A stretch of DNA of 64,000 nucleotides from Granulicella sibirica (GTDB lineage Bacteria > Acidobacteriota > Terriglobia > Terriglobales > Acidobacteriaceae): positions 868,001-932,000 of the forward strand of contig NZ_RDSM01000003.1 of NCBI RefSeq assembly GCF_004115155.1, written 5' to 3'. The position numbers and the translations under genes were made by a program. Each line of letters starts with the position of its first letter. Within the stretch, counting starts at the first letter, position 1. The notes under the pieces were generated by a model that made no database searches, had not been told where the DNA came from, and was given only the letters and a program-made list of their open reading frames with translations. Positions 19,978 through 28,460 of this stretch are shown here, piece by piece.

Positions 19978-21807
19978 CTACTCCAGAATCCGCGCCACCA
20001 CATCATAATCGTGCGACTCCGTAATCTCCGCCCGATAGAACGTCCCCGGCACCAGAACTTCATGCGGCCCGAAGTCGTTGATGAATACCTTCCCATCGAT
20101 CTCCGGAGCGTGGAGCGAAGTCCGTCCCTCCCAAAGAAGATCCGTCTCCTCGCTAGGCCCTTCCACGAGCAGATCGATCTCCCGCCCAACCCATTCCGCC
20201 TTGGCCTTCGTGCTGATTTTCTGCTGCAACTTCATCAGCTTCCGCCGCCGAGCCTCAATCGTCCGCGTCGGAACCTTCAGCGAATCATGCAGCTCGAACG
20301 CCTTCGCCCCCTCTTCATCCGAATAGGTGAACACCCCAAGCCAATCGATCTTGGCGGCGGCCACAAACGCCTCAAGCTCCTTGTAATCCGCCTCCGTCTC
20401 CCCCGGAAACCCAACGATAAACGAAGTCCGAATCACCACTCCCGGCACGATCAACCGAGCCTTCGCAATCAAATCCAGAAAGATCCCGGCGTTCCCCCCA
20501 CGTTTCATCGTCTTCAAAACAGACGCGCTCGCATGCTGCAGCGGCACATCGAGATACTTCGAGATCGTGTCATGCTTCGCCATCGTCTCGAGCAGCCGCG
20601 TAGTGACCTTGTTCGGATACGTATAAAGAAACCGCAGCCACCGCAACCCCGGCAGAACCGCCAGCGCATCCAGCAACTGTGCCAGCCCTTCCTTCAAACC
20701 AAGATCCTCGCCGTAGCAGGTCGTATCCTGCCCAATCAGCGTGATCTCCCGAACTCCCTGCGCGATCAGATTCTGAGCCTCGGCAATGATCGACCCCATC
20801 CGCCGCGACCGGAACTTCCCCCGAAGCTGCGGAATGATGCAGAAGCTGCATGGGTGATCGCAACCCTCGGCAATCTTGATATACGCCGAAGCCCGTGGCG
20901 TCGTCAGGATCCTGGGTGTAGCGTCCGAGTAAAGATAATCCGGAAGCGCCGCCGTAGCCCCATCCCACGCCTCCCGGGAAAACCGCCCCGTCTGCTCCCG
21001 CGCATCTCCCTCAGGCCGGCTCGTTGTTGATACAGGAGCATTTGCCCCCGTATTTCCCGAAGGCTTATCTGCATGGGAAACATGCCCAACATGCTGCCCC
21101 GGATGATTCAGCGCCCCGTTTCCGGCGGTAGTACCCGTCTCTGCCAGCGATTGCGCAATCTGCGTCTGCGCCGTAATCCGAAGCTGCGGAGCCGTCTCCA
21201 CATCGTTCTCCGGATCAGCCAGCGGCCTCGAATGCTGCGAAACCGCACTGGGAGCCCGATCAATCAACCCCTGATGCACCGTCGTATCGTCCACGAGCGC
21301 AGGCGAAGCCACACTCAAATGCGGCTCAATCGCCGCAGCAATACTCGGCTGCTGGAACCCCTGCGGCAGAATCTGAAACGGTGAATGGTTCGGCGCAGGC
21401 ATAGCCGAAAGCCCCGCAGCCGTCAGAATCGCCTCCAACTCCCCCGTCCCCACAACCGCATCGACCTCGGGAATATTCTTCCGAATCTCATCCCGGTACC
21501 GCTCCACCAGGCACCCAGCTACAACAATCCGCTTAGCCCGCCCGCCGTTCTCCTGCTTGTGCTGCACCATCTCCAGGATCGTATTCACCGACTCCTGCTT
21601 GGCCGAATCAATAAACGAGCAAGTGTTGATCACAATGATCTCGGCGTCTTCGGCGTTTGGAGTCAGTTCCGCCCCATTGTGATGGAGCAGGCCCATCATC
21701 ACTTCCGAATCAACAAGGTTCTTGGGACAGCCGAGAGAGACGAAGCCTACCTTCGGTCGGGCTGGGACAGAGGTGGCGTTTTCGTCGAGGAGCGCTGGAG
21801 AAGTCAT
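19978..21807 (-). CDS. rimO: Ribosomal protein S12 methylthiotransferase RimO with large insertion
   Basis: Radical SAM enzyme that methylthiolates an aspartate of ribosomal protein S12. The N-terminal UPF0004 domain has the second cluster cysteines C27, C63 and C99 (VSLGCPKNLVDSEVM, INTCSFID, VAGCLVERY). The radical SAM motif is C316-x3-C320-x2-C323 (CDHPCSFC), and a TRAM domain closes the protein. It is 609 residues against about 440 usually. The excess is a hydrophilic Ala/Ser/Pro/Gln/His-rich stretch at about 140-285, between the two domains. The downstream DUF433 gene is on the same strand 26 bases away. Confidence 0.95.
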   Translation of the reverse strand: MTSPALLDENATSVPARPKVGFVSLGCPKNLVDSEVMMGLLHHNGAELTPNAEDAEIIVINTCSFIDSAKQESVNTILEMVQHKQENGGRAKRIVVAGCLVERYRDEIRKNIPEVDAVVGTGELEAILTAAGLSAMPAPNHSPFQILPQGFQQPSIAAAIEPHLSVASPALVDDTTVHQGLIDRAPSAVSQHSRPLADPENDVETAPQLRITAQTQIAQSLAETGTTAGNGALNHPGQHVGHVSHADKPSGNTGANAPVSTTSRPEGDAREQTGRFSREAWDGATAALPDYLYSDATPRILTTPRASAYIKIAEGCDHPCSFCIIPQLRGKFRSRRMGSIIAEAQNLIAQGVREITLIGQDTTCYGEDLGLKEGLAQLLDALAVLPGLRWLRFLYTYPNKVTTRLLETMAKHDTISKYLDVPLQHASASVLKTMKRGGNAGIFLDLIAKARLIVPGVVIRTSFIVGFPGETEADYKELEAFVAAAKIDWLGVFTYSDEEGAKAFELHDSLKVPTRTIEARRRKLMKLQQKISTKAKAEWVGREIDLLVEGPSEETDLLWEGRTSLHAPEIDGKVFINDFGPHEVLVPGTFYRAEITESHDYDVVARILE

Positions 21808-21855
21808 CACCCTCCATTCTACCAAGATAACCCGAACTACCCCGCCGAAACCGCG

Positions 21856-23814
21856 CTAGGAAGCGTGTTCCAGCACCGTCCGCCAGACTCCCGGGTGACT
21901 CGCCGACGTCTCGATCCAACCGCTCCGCATCGCCTCGGCCGGATCGTCATGGATTGCCCGCACCGACACTGCAGGCTCCTTATGCGTCCCCCAGACTCCC
22001 GCCCAAGCATTGCGCCCGGCGTCCTTGACCGAGTAAAGCGCCCGGTCCGCAAGGTAGAACGCATCTCGCCAGCTCTCATCCTGCGCGGACGGGAAGAACG
22101 GATACATCGCGAAACCAACCGACACCGTCACCGTGAGATCCACCCCACCCGGCAACCGTATCGGACGCGATTCCATCGTCGCCCGAAGCCGTTCCGCGAG
22201 CGCAGTCGCCTCGACCGGCGTCACGTTCCAAGCCGCGATCAGAAACTCCTCGCCACCCCAACGCGCCGCAAGATCGTCCGGCCGGCACACGGCCCGGAGC
22301 CTCGAAGAAAGCTCCACCAGCACCCGATCTCCCGCATCATGCCCGTACCGGTCGTTCACCGATTTGAAGAAGTCGGCATCCACGAGAAACACTCCTGTCC
22401 GCTTCCCCGTGGCGAGGTCGAAGGTCTGGTGCCTCTCCCCAAGCTGCCTCACGGCCTCGCGGCGGTTCAACAGCCCCGAGAGCGGATCCGTGGTGCTCAG
22501 GCGCTCAAACCGGCGGCTGATCCTCCGCTGATAGAAAAAAAACGCCCCCGCCAGACACACCACGGCGACGAGCACCGAAATCAGCGCATTCCTTAGCATC
22601 GCGGCTCGCCGGATGCTCAGCGCCTGGATTCCCATCTGCTCCTGCAGATACTGGTTCTGGTACTGGATCGCCTGGTCCTTCAACTGCGCGTCCAGATCCG
22701 ACGGACTTCGCGTCAGCCCCGGCTTCTGTACCTTCGCCTCCAGTGCCTTCGCGTCCCGCGAAAGCGCGAGTGCGGTCCCGGCATCGCCTTGGCTTGCGTA
22801 AATCGCAGCCTGCAGCCGCATCGCGTCAATCTGGATCGCAGGCGAATCGATATCCTTCCCCATGTTCATGGCGCGTTCTGCGTCGTTGACTGCTGCCTGC
22901 TCTTCGCCCTCCGCACGCCGCAGGGAACTGCGCGTCAAAAGCGATTGTGCTTCCGACTGCTTATCTCCGAGCCGCTGTTGCCCAGCGATCGCATGGTCCA
23001 GCAGCTCGCGGGCCTTCGAAAGATTCTTCTGCGCTACGAAGATCTGCGCCTCGGTAGCCTCCGCCCGAAATCTCGCTCTCGCGTAGTTCTCCTGGCTACC
23101 GGCGAGACTCACCACATGGTCCAATATTTGCAACGCCTCGTCGTAGCGCTCCAGTTTCACAAGATTGTTCCCAAAGTTGAAGTACGCGTAGATATAAACC
23201 TGGTCGCGGCCCATTGACTTGCTCAAGTCGAGTGCTTGGCGAAAATAGGGATTCGCGGCGAGCGGATCCTCCAGGCCATCGGCGTACAGATCCGCGATGG
23301 CAATCAGCGCCGCGATCCGCTGATCCGGAAGATCCTTGCTTGTCGCCAGCCTCAGGGACTGCGCCAGCAGCTTGCCCGCCTGCTTCGCATCTCCCGCCAT
23401 CTGGAAGACGCCACCCGCATTCGAAAGGACGTTAGCCCTCTCGGCGTCGGGCATCACCGTCTTCTCCAAAAGGTTGAGTGCTCGGGTCTCCGCATCGATT
23501 GCGCCTGCGGAATCCCCGGCGATCGCTTGCGCGTGGCCAAGGCAGTCCAGCGCTCCAATCATGGTGACCGCCCCAAGGTGGTCGGCGTGGATCAAGGCCT
23601 GAGCCATGGAAACGGCCTTCGCCGGATCCTCCATCGCAACCGCCCGGCACTCCTGCACGACTGTTTTCTGAGGGACTGAAGAAGCTCCGCCTGCTCCACC
23701 CTGAGCAAAACCGGGAACGGTACCAAGGAACACAAACGGGCACACAAGCGGAGCGAGCACTCCCGCGAGGCATAAAACGGCTCTGATCTGCTCTCTGGAA
23801 CGGCGGAAGAACAT
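21856..23814 (-). CDS. TPR-containing membrane diguanylate cyclase (GGDEF)
   Basis: The 652-residue protein has a signal peptide or first helix (about 12-38). A periplasmic TPR-rich region follows (about 50-390; alternating helical repeats with LAQSLRLA, FRQALDLSKS and similar). One membrane helix lies near 408-428 (NALISVLVAVVCLAGAFFFYQ). A cytoplasmic GGDEF domain follows (about 445-610) with the active-site GGEEF near 518. It should synthesise cyclic di-GMP in response to a periplasmic signal. No EAL domain is present. The last 40 residues are outside the domain. Confidence 0.92.
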   Translation of the reverse strand: MFFRRSREQIRAVLCLAGVLAPLVCPFVFLGTVPGFAQGGAGGASSVPQKTVVQECRAVAMEDPAKAVSMAQALIHADHLGAVTMIGALDCLGHAQAIAGDSAGAIDAETRALNLLEKTVMPDAERANVLSNAGGVFQMAGDAKQAGKLLAQSLRLATSKDLPDQRIAALIAIADLYADGLEDPLAANPYFRQALDLSKSMGRDQVYIYAYFNFGNNLVKLERYDEALQILDHVVSLAGSQENYARARFRAEATEAQIFVAQKNLSKARELLDHAIAGQQRLGDKQSEAQSLLTRSSLRRAEGEEQAAVNDAERAMNMGKDIDSPAIQIDAMRLQAAIYASQGDAGTALALSRDAKALEAKVQKPGLTRSPSDLDAQLKDQAIQYQNQYLQEQMGIQALSIRRAAMLRNALISVLVAVVCLAGAFFFYQRRISRRFERLSTTDPLSGLLNRREAVRQLGERHQTFDLATGKRTGVFLVDADFFKSVNDRYGHDAGDRVLVELSSRLRAVCRPDDLAARWGGEEFLIAAWNVTPVEATALAERLRATMESRPIRLPGGVDLTVTVSVGFAMYPFFPSAQDESWRDAFYLADRALYSVKDAGRNAWAGVWGTHKEPAVSVRAIHDDPAEAMRSGWIETSASHPGVWRTVLEHAS

Positions 23815-24033
23815 ACCTCAACGCCCCTGTCCCCGTTGTGACTGGTTGGCCGCAGGTTACCACATGGCTCTGCGGGAGAAAGGAGCACAAAAGGCCTTCC
23901 AGCCGGACGGGATTCTGATTTGGTCGCGCACCTGCGAATAAAGAGTGTGGAGTCGAACGCTGCGTACATTTTTTGGGAGTGCGGTGGGTCGGTCGGAGCT
24001 ACCTCGGAACGGCTCGACCCTGGAGGGAGCTTT

Positions 24034-24279
24034 CTACGGCTGGGGCTTTGCTGCCTTCTCTGCTGCGCTGTTCGCCTTATCCTGATCTTTATCGGCCTTC
24101 TTCTGCTTGCTTGTGTTCAAAGCCTTTTGCTCGGACTTGTCGGCTTTTGCCTGCGCCTTGTCGGCCTTCTTCTGCTGCTTCAACTGCTTCTGGGTCTGCT
24201 TGTTGTCCGCGGTATTGGACTGGGCAGTGCCTGCTCCCGTGAGCACGAGCGCAAGAACTGCGAACGCGGTGGCTTTCAT
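24034..24279 (-). CDS. Small secreted Lys/Ala/Gln-rich protein
   Basis: An 81-residue product starting MKATAFAVLALVLTGAGTAQ, a clean signal peptide, followed by a low-complexity charged helix rich in Lys, Ala, Asp and Gln (repeats of K-A-D-K-A). It probably forms a soluble coiled coil in the periplasm. AGGAGA seven bases before the ATG at 24279 chooses this start over the one 18 bases upstream. I do not recognise a family; such sequences are hard to assign by homology. Confidence 0.6.
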   Translation of the reverse strand: MKATAFAVLALVLTGAGTAQSNTADNKQTQKQLKQQKKADKAQAKADKSEQKALNTSKQKKADKDQDKANSAAEKAAKPQP

Positions 24280-24347
24280 CGACAATCTCCTCGTCATGCC
24301 TTATTTTGATGAGAAAACGTCTGGGACGGTGGCTTACGCTTGCACAT

Positions 24348-25511
24348 CTATCCTGTCGGCAAAGCACTCTTCTGACGCCGGAGCGAATCCACGTGGAACG
24401 CCAGCGCGATCAGGCCTCCGGCGATCGTGCAGGCCGCCCTCCGGTGCGCGATCACCGGTCCAGGAAGCTGGTTCAGGGAGAGCAAAAACACGATATACGT
24501 CGTAAGAAAAACGCTGAAAATCCCGTAATTGACGTTTACCGTGCAGAAGCCGACCGTGGCGAAGAACGTAGCGCCGATCGCGAGGTAAAGCGGCTGTGGA
24601 TGCATATGCGCCAAGGCAAAGGTGGCAAGTCCTGCTCCCGCAAGCGTCCCTGCAATGCGCATCAGCGCCCGATTGAACGTCTCGGCGAAGGCTGGTTTCT
24701 GCACTAGGAGCGCGGTCATCGGGACCCAATAGCCGGACTGCATCCCAAGACGGCGATACGTCTCCGCCGCCGCCAGTACGGTCAGCGCAAGCCGAACCGC
24801 GTAGGTAAATGTGGGTATGCCACGCAGGTGAGGAAGGCGATGGTGCCAAAGATGGTAGCGAGCTCGAATCCCACGGAAGGTCGGGAATTGCATGGGATCC
24901 GGCGGTGGTTGAGGATGGGGAGCCGCGCGGTACAGATAGGCGATGCTTTCCTGCGTGGCTTTCGGCAGCCCGAGAAGGTCGGTCTGTAGCTCCGGCAGCA
25001 GATGGAGAAAGACGCTTGTGACCAGGATTTGCACAGCTCCGCCCAACAACGTAAGCAGCGATCGGAGCAGCGCGTCGTGCGGATTGGCCGGGAATGCGGA
25101 GCACACGAACAAAGTCACAGCCGCCTGCTGCCCGACCCACGAGATTCCGGGAGCGAGCGAGGTCAGAAGACCGTAGTTGAGCCCCCAGAGCGTCGCCGTA
25201 AACAGCAGGGCATAGCCATTGTGGCCGGCAATCATGCCCACGAAGGTCGACACGCACATGACAAGCGTCGCCCCAATCATCGGCCACAGGCGCGAGTCGC
25301 CAATGCGCTGGTTCACCCCGAACCCGACCGTCATCGCGCCACCACCCGCGATGAGACCAGCCGATGGGTGGCCGATCAGAACCCCGCCAATCAGGAAGAA
25401 CGCGACGGACGCTACGCTGATGAGCGGTTCCCGCAGCGACAGCTTCGACCAGTCGAACGTATACAGATCGGCGAAGTACGCGTGCGGCGGCGGGGGTGAG
25501 GTGGTTGCCAT
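24348..25511 (-). CDS. FUSC-family membrane protein
   Basis: The 387-residue protein has two blocks of membrane helices (about 28-165 and 255-375), the FUSC arrangement related to aromatic-acid exporter AaeB and YccS. Characteristic features are the glycine-rich helices in the first block and GYWVPMTALLVQKPAFAETFNRALMRIAGTLAGAG in the second. It is likely an exporter of organic acids or a cell-envelope-linked transporter; the substrate is unknown. The start at 25511 (MATTSPPPPHAYF) is chosen because the upstream in-frame extension is not hydrophobic or conserved in style. Confidence 0.85.
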   Translation of the reverse strand: MATTSPPPPHAYFADLYTFDWSKLSLREPLISVASVAFFLIGGVLIGHPSAGLIAGGGAMTVGFGVNQRIGDSRLWPMIGATLVMCVSTFVGMIAGHNGYALLFTATLWGLNYGLLTSLAPGISWVGQQAAVTLFVCSAFPANPHDALLRSLLTLLGGAVQILVTSVFLHLLPELQTDLLGLPKATQESIAYLYRAAPHPQPPPDPMQFPTFRGIRARYHLWHHRLPHLRGIPTFTYAVRLALTVLAAAETYRRLGMQSGYWVPMTALLVQKPAFAETFNRALMRIAGTLAGAGLATFALAHMHPQPLYLAIGATFFATVGFCTVNVNYGIFSVFLTTYIVFLLSLNQLPGPVIAHRRAACTIAGGLIALAFHVDSLRRQKSALPTG

Positions 25512-25540
25512 TGCTGATGGGTTTGGATGCTCGAGCGAGG

Positions 25541-26593
25541 TCAATCGCCCGGGACGTGAGCGTACGTGGTGTCCCAGTGGGAGAGGATATCGCGAAGCAC
25601 CGTGCTCCCGCACAGCCACGCCGACTCCAGCGCCAGCTTCGAGCCGATGTAAGGTGCCGTGACCGACTCAACCGCCGTATGCCCCGGACGAGGCATCGAG
25701 TAGTTGCTCCCCGTCCGCAGAACCATTACCCGGGCCGGATCGACCTTATGCATCGGCGCTAGGCGTCCAATTGCATTCATAAAGCCCGAGTCTTCCATCT
25801 CCGTCATCACGAAGTTGCCCTTCTTCTCCGTGTACAGCGACACCCAGTCGTTGGCGTACTCCGTCATGATCTTGCCGTGCCAGTAGTAGTCCGAGGCGAA
25901 CGTATCTCCAAGCAGAACGAACGGCGGCTTCTGCGCGTTCGGAAACCCCGTAAAGCCCTCACGAAACTTGGCGACGACCGGATCATCCCCCAGCTTCAGG
26001 CTCTTTGTCTTCGCGTAGGCCCACTCAGCGAGCTTCGCGTTTAGCGGATACGAGTTCCCCTGGAACCACTGCGCACGCTTGATGCTCTCCGGTCGCGGTT
26101 CATGGGCCTCCACCGGGAAGATCCCGTATGGCCAGGTCGCCGGAGCCTCACGCGGATCGATCTCCCGCGCCACGTCACCCACAACGTATCTCGCCCACGC
26201 AGCCGATCCAATCGAAGCATCGTTCGGATCCACACCCGCAATTCCGTTGATCAGGATGTAGGCGTGCGTGAGATCGAACCGGGGATCGAGCCCAAGCGCC
26301 ATCATCGACGCCGTCGAGTTCACCAGCGTCGTCCCGGAGACCATCCCCAGAATGGTGTGATCGGCATTGGTGCGAAGCGGGTGGATTCCGCCGGGAAACT
26401 CGATCACCTCGTCCAGATGCTCGCGCTCCGCCCAAAGCTGAAACTCTCCGGGTATATCACCGGTATCGGCGCCAATCTCGAACGTTGCGATGATCACCGC
26501 GCGAATGGGCCACGGCTTCTGCTGGGCGAGCGTGAACGGTGCAAGAAGGAGCAAAAGCAGGGTGGCGAGGACTGCAGAGGGACGACGGGTCAT
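25541..26593 (-). CDS. Purine nucleoside permease (NUP family), copy 2
   Basis: The 350-residue secreted paralogue of the protein at 13545-14669. It has a signal peptide (about 5-24, LLLLLLAPFTLAQ), then IIATFEIGADTGDIPGEFQLW, MVSGTTLVNSTASMM, RFDLTHAYILINGIAGVDP and DSGFMNAIGRLAP, in the same order as copy 1. The two copies clearly diverged long ago. The gene lies 29 bases upstream of the FUSC gene on the same strand. Confidence 0.88.
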   Translation of the reverse strand: MTRRPSAVLATLLLLLLAPFTLAQQKPWPIRAVIIATFEIGADTGDIPGEFQLWAEREHLDEVIEFPGGIHPLRTNADHTILGMVSGTTLVNSTASMMALGLDPRFDLTHAYILINGIAGVDPNDASIGSAAWARYVVGDVAREIDPREAPATWPYGIFPVEAHEPRPESIKRAQWFQGNSYPLNAKLAEWAYAKTKSLKLGDDPVVAKFREGFTGFPNAQKPPFVLLGDTFASDYYWHGKIMTEYANDWVSLYTEKKGNFVMTEMEDSGFMNAIGRLAPMHKVDPARVMVLRTGSNYSMPRPGHTAVESVTAPYIGSKLALESAWLCGSTVLRDILSHWDTTYAHVPGD

Positions 26594-26664
26594 GCCTGGC
26601 TCCGGGCGCTGTAGGTTTTCGGTAGATCTTTTCGGTAGATTTCAGGGTAACGCATGAACATGCG

Positions 26665-27348
26665 ATGACTAAAACCAGGCCCCAGTCGGCAAACCGCCGC
26701 GCTACACTCCAATTTGTGCGTTATACGGCGAAACAGAGGGTCATGCTTGCGGCAGTGCCACCCTTGGCGGCTCTCCTCATCCGCCTGCTCGGAATGACCC
26801 TTCGCTACCGCGACATCATCAAACCCGGCGCCGTTCTCGGGCATATCGAGCCGGGACCATGCGTCTTCGCCTTCTGGCACCGCTGCCTTATTACCTGTGC
26901 CTACCGCTTTCGCAATAAGGACATCGCCATCCTCATCAGCTCCTCGTTTGACGGCGAATTGATCGCCCGTACGGTCGAATGGCTCGGCTTCTACCCGGTC
27001 CGAGGCTCATCGTCCCGCGGCGGTGTCGCCGGTCTGCGCAACATGGAGAAGGCCTACCGCGACGGACACCGCTGCGCCATCACAGCCGACGGCCCACGTG
27101 GCCCCAACATGGTCGCCAAACCAGGCACCGCCCAGCTAGCCCAACTCGTCGACGCCCCTATCGGCACGTTCTACGCGATCCCCGAGCGCGCCTGGATACT
27201 GAAAACCTGGGACGGCTTCCTCATCCCTAAACCTTTCTCCCGCGTGGTCTTCACCTGGCCCGTCGAGATTCATAAAGACACTCCCGACCCGCAAGCCGCA
27301 ACCCAGCGGGCCCTCGACGAGGCCGTAGCCATGGCGAAACCGTTCTAA
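26665..27348 (+). CDS. DUF374 / lysophospholipid acyltransferase-like protein
   Basis: The 227-residue protein matches DUF374: [36 protein letters not shown], then [20 protein letters not shown] and [21 protein letters not shown]. These resemble the H-x4-D acyltransferase family, here with W-H-R as the possible catalytic block. One membrane helix lies near the N-terminus. Members are linked to lipid A or KDO-lipid processing, but the acyl donor is not established. Its stop overlaps the queA start (TAATG). Confidence 0.88.
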   Translation: MTKTRPQSANRRATLQFVRYTAKQRVMLAAVPPLAALLIRLLGMTLRYRDIIKPGAVLGHIEPGPCVFAFWHRCLITCAYRFRNKDIAILISSSFDGELIARTVEWLGFYPVRGSSSRGGVAGLRNMEKAYRDGHRCAITADGPRGPNMVAKPGTAQLAQLVDAPIGTFYAIPERAWILKTWDGFLIPKPFSRVVFTWPVEIHKDTPDPQAATQRALDEAVAMAKPF

Positions 27349-28436
27349 TGCTGACCTCTGACTTCCAATTCCAGCTGCCCGAGCGCCTCATCGCCCAGAC
27401 GCCCCCCGCAATCCGCGGAACGAGCCGGATGCTCGCCCTCGACCGCCGCTCCGGCGCATACGAGGACACCTCCTTCTCCGATCTCCCGAATCGCCTGCAA
27501 CCCGGCGACCTTCTCGTCCTCAACGACTCCCGCGTTCTTCCTGCCCGGCTCTTCGCCACCCGCGCCCGCAGCCGTATGACCCAGGCAACCTCCCCCGATC
27601 CAAGCGGCCGAATTGAAGTTCTGCTTACTCAGAAAGTAGCCGACGATCAGGTCTGGATGGCCCTCGTAAAACCCGCCCGAAAGGTCGTGCCCGGTGAAAC
27701 CCTCCACTTCGCCGATCCCGATGGGGCGACCGCCCTGGAGGCCGAAGTCATCGCCGCCGGCGAGTACGGCGAACGCACCCTTCGGTTCTCCGCGAAGGAA
27801 GACTTCCTCGAAACCATCATGCGCATCGGCCACATGCCCCTGCCGCCCTACATCCACCGCGACCGGGACACCCCCGACACCGCCGAAGACAAGGACCGCT
27901 ACCAGACCGTCTACTCCCACGAAATAGGCTCCGCCGCCGCCCCCACCGCCGGCCTACACTTCACCCCAGAGGTCCTTGAAGCCCTTCGCGCCAAGGGTGT
28001 CGAAATCGCCTACCTCACCCTCCACGTAGGCCTCGGAACCTTCCAGCCCGTCCGCGCCGAAAAGGTCGAAGACATCCGCCTCCACGCCGAGCGCTACACC
28101 CTGTCGGAAGCCACTGCTGAAGCCGTCAACCGCGCGCGCCGCGGGGGCCGCCGCATCATCGCCGCCGGAACCACCACCACCCGCACCCTCGAGCACTGCG
28201 CAACCCTCGCCCCCGAACTCTTCCCTCACACCGGCGAGACCAGCATCTTTATCTCCCCCGGCCACACCTTCCAGATCATTCAGGGCCTCCTGACCAACTT
28301 CCACCTTCCCCAGTCCACTCTCCTCATGCTCGTCAGCGCCTTTGCCGGCAGGAAAGCGGTCCTCGCCGCCTACGCCCACGCCGTCGAGGCGCAGTACCGC
28401 TTCTTCAGCTACGGCGACTGCATGCTGATCCTCTAG
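27348..28436 (+). CDS. queA: S-adenosylmethionine:tRNA ribosyltransferase-isomerase QueA
   Basis: Makes epoxyqueuosine in tRNA by transferring the ribosyl part of SAM to 7-aminomethyl-7-deazaguanine. The 362-residue protein begins with the family opening [15 protein letters not shown]. It has [74 protein letters not shown] and the terminal [12 protein letters not shown]. Translationally coupled to the upstream DUF374 gene. Confidence 0.97.
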   Translation: MLTSDFQFQLPERLIAQTPPAIRGTSRMLALDRRSGAYEDTSFSDLPNRLQPGDLLVLNDSRVLPARLFATRARSRMTQATSPDPSGRIEVLLTQKVADDQVWMALVKPARKVVPGETLHFADPDGATALEAEVIAAGEYGERTLRFSAKEDFLETIMRIGHMPLPPYIHRDRDTPDTAEDKDRYQTVYSHEIGSAAAPTAGLHFTPEVLEALRAKGVEIAYLTLHVGLGTFQPVRAEKVEDIRLHAERYTLSEATAEAVNRARRGGRRIIAAGTTTTRTLEHCATLAPELFPHTGETSIFISPGHTFQIIQGLLTNFHLPQSTLLMLVSAFAGRKAVLAAYAHAVEAQYRFFSYGDCMLIL

Positions 28437-28460
28437 CGAATCCGATACCATCAAAGGCCT

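Noticed and set aside
21385..22596. A 403-codon plus-strand open frame opposite rimO and the GGDEF gene
   Set aside because: Antisense shadow; Arg/Pro/His-rich and crossing two real minus-strand genes.
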